Origin: an uncultured bacterium | Lineage (GTDB): Bacteria; Bacteroidota; Bacteroidia; Sphingobacteriales; Sphingobacteriaceae | Direction: 5' to 3' | Assembly: GCA_903958995.1 (NCBI GenBank) | Contig: CAJBVG010000023.1 | Coordinates: forward strand, 1-5,916 | DNA length: 5,916 nucleotides | In this document: positions 5,527-5,916 of the stretch, one piece after another | Layout of the letters: the number at the start of each line of letters is the position of its first letter | Numbering within the stretch: position 1 is the first letter of the stretch | Made by a program: the position numbers and the translations under genes | Notes under the pieces: model-generated | The model's database searches: none | Told to the model about the DNA's origin: nothing | The model's input: the letters and a program-made list of their open reading frames with translations, nothing else

Positions 5527-5916
5527 ATGAGTCAAGCAGCAGTAAAAACATCCCATCCGAAAGGACTCTGGGTATTATTTGGAACTGAAATGTGGGAACG
5601 TTTCAACTTCTACGGAATGAGAGCAATCTTAACGCTCTTCTTAGTGAATTCATTGATGATGAAAGAAGAAGAAGCTTCTATTATCTATGGTGGGTTCTTA
5701 GGCTTATGTTACCTTACTCCAATGTTAGGTGGTTTTATTGCCGATCGTTTCTTCGGAAATAGAAATTGTATTATGCTTGGTGGATTAATGATGGCTATTG
5801 GCCAATTTTTATTATTCATTAGTGCAAGTGTTTTCCGAACAGATATTAGCATGGCAAATATGTTAATGTGGTCTGCTTTAGGAATAATTATTTTCGGTAA
5901 TGGTTTCTTTAAACCA
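5527..5916 (+). CDS. POT/PTR2 family proton-coupled peptide transporter (MFS), 3' end outside the window
   Basis: The first 130 residues of an inner-membrane peptide:H+ symporter that imports di- and tripeptides. The POT signature E21-M-W-E24-R25-F26 followed by Y29-G30 in the first helix marks the family; these residues serve proton coupling and peptide binding in characterised members. The loop after the second helix carries the MFS-type GGFIADRFFGNR (68-79), and the visible part ends in GNGFFKP (124-130), the second conserved POT motif at the fourth helix. About four hydrophobic segments are present out of the 12 to 14 expected. The reading frame is open to the right edge, so the rest of the gene lies beyond it. 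The ATG at 5527 gives the usual short N-terminus (MSQAAVKTSHPKGLW); no Shine-Dalgarno is visible. It is transcribed away from the OPT gene and has its own upstream region. Confidence 0.95.
   Translation, partial: MSQAAVKTSHPKGLWVLFGTEMWERFNFYGMRAILTLFLVNSLMMKEEEASIIYGGFLGLCYLTPMLGGFIADRFFGNRNCIMLGGLMMAIGQFLLFISASVFRTDISMANMLMWSALGIIIFGNGFFKP

Overview
The window looks like a chromosomal stretch from a low-GC member of the Bacteroidota. The evidence is the AT-rich intergenic DNA, the lack of clear Shine-Dalgarno sequences before the starts, one perfect match to the Bacteroidota -7 promoter consensus TAnnTTTG (before the CoA-transferase gene), and protein sequences that read like Bacteroidota family members. 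I cannot place it below phylum level.

Layout, left to right. Positions 1-291 carry no gene that I can support. They are very AT-rich and hold a short direct repeat and a 12-bp perfect inverted repeat that encloses two small hairpins. Five genes follow on the minus strand; in transcription order (right to left) they are an OPT-family oligopeptide transporter (3181-5235), a small predicted lipoprotein of unknown function (2607-3152), a 94-aa zinc-ribbon protein with a C-terminal membrane anchor (2184-2468), a membrane-anchored SRPBCC-fold protein (1640-2173) and an acetyl-CoA hydrolase/CoA-transferase (292-1551). On the plus strand, divergent from the OPT gene, a POT/PTR2-type proton-coupled peptide transporter starts at 5527 and runs off the right edge.

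The two transporters suggest a peptide-uptake locus: POT proteins take up di- and tripeptides, and OPT proteins take up longer peptides or peptide-like metal chelates. The CoA-transferase would act on small carboxylic acids in central carbon metabolism. A functional link between it and the transporters is not shown by the sequence. The zinc-ribbon and SRPBCC genes are 10 bp apart and probably form an operon. The lipoprotein follows the OPT gene after 28 bp and ends in a strong AT-rich hairpin that probably stops transcription.

The genes are mostly conventional. The unusual part is the DNA between them. Several gaps are built of degenerate tandem repeats with a strict 7-bp or 8-bp period, with different core words in different gaps (AATTATG, ANAATTT, AATTCCT, TGTCYAG, ATTAACAY). 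In the 291-bp divergent gap an 8-bp-period array (5297-5368) passes directly into a 7-bp-period array (5369-5424), next to a REP-like palindrome. I saw no CRISPR array, tRNA, rRNA, insertion sequence, or defence or biosynthetic system.
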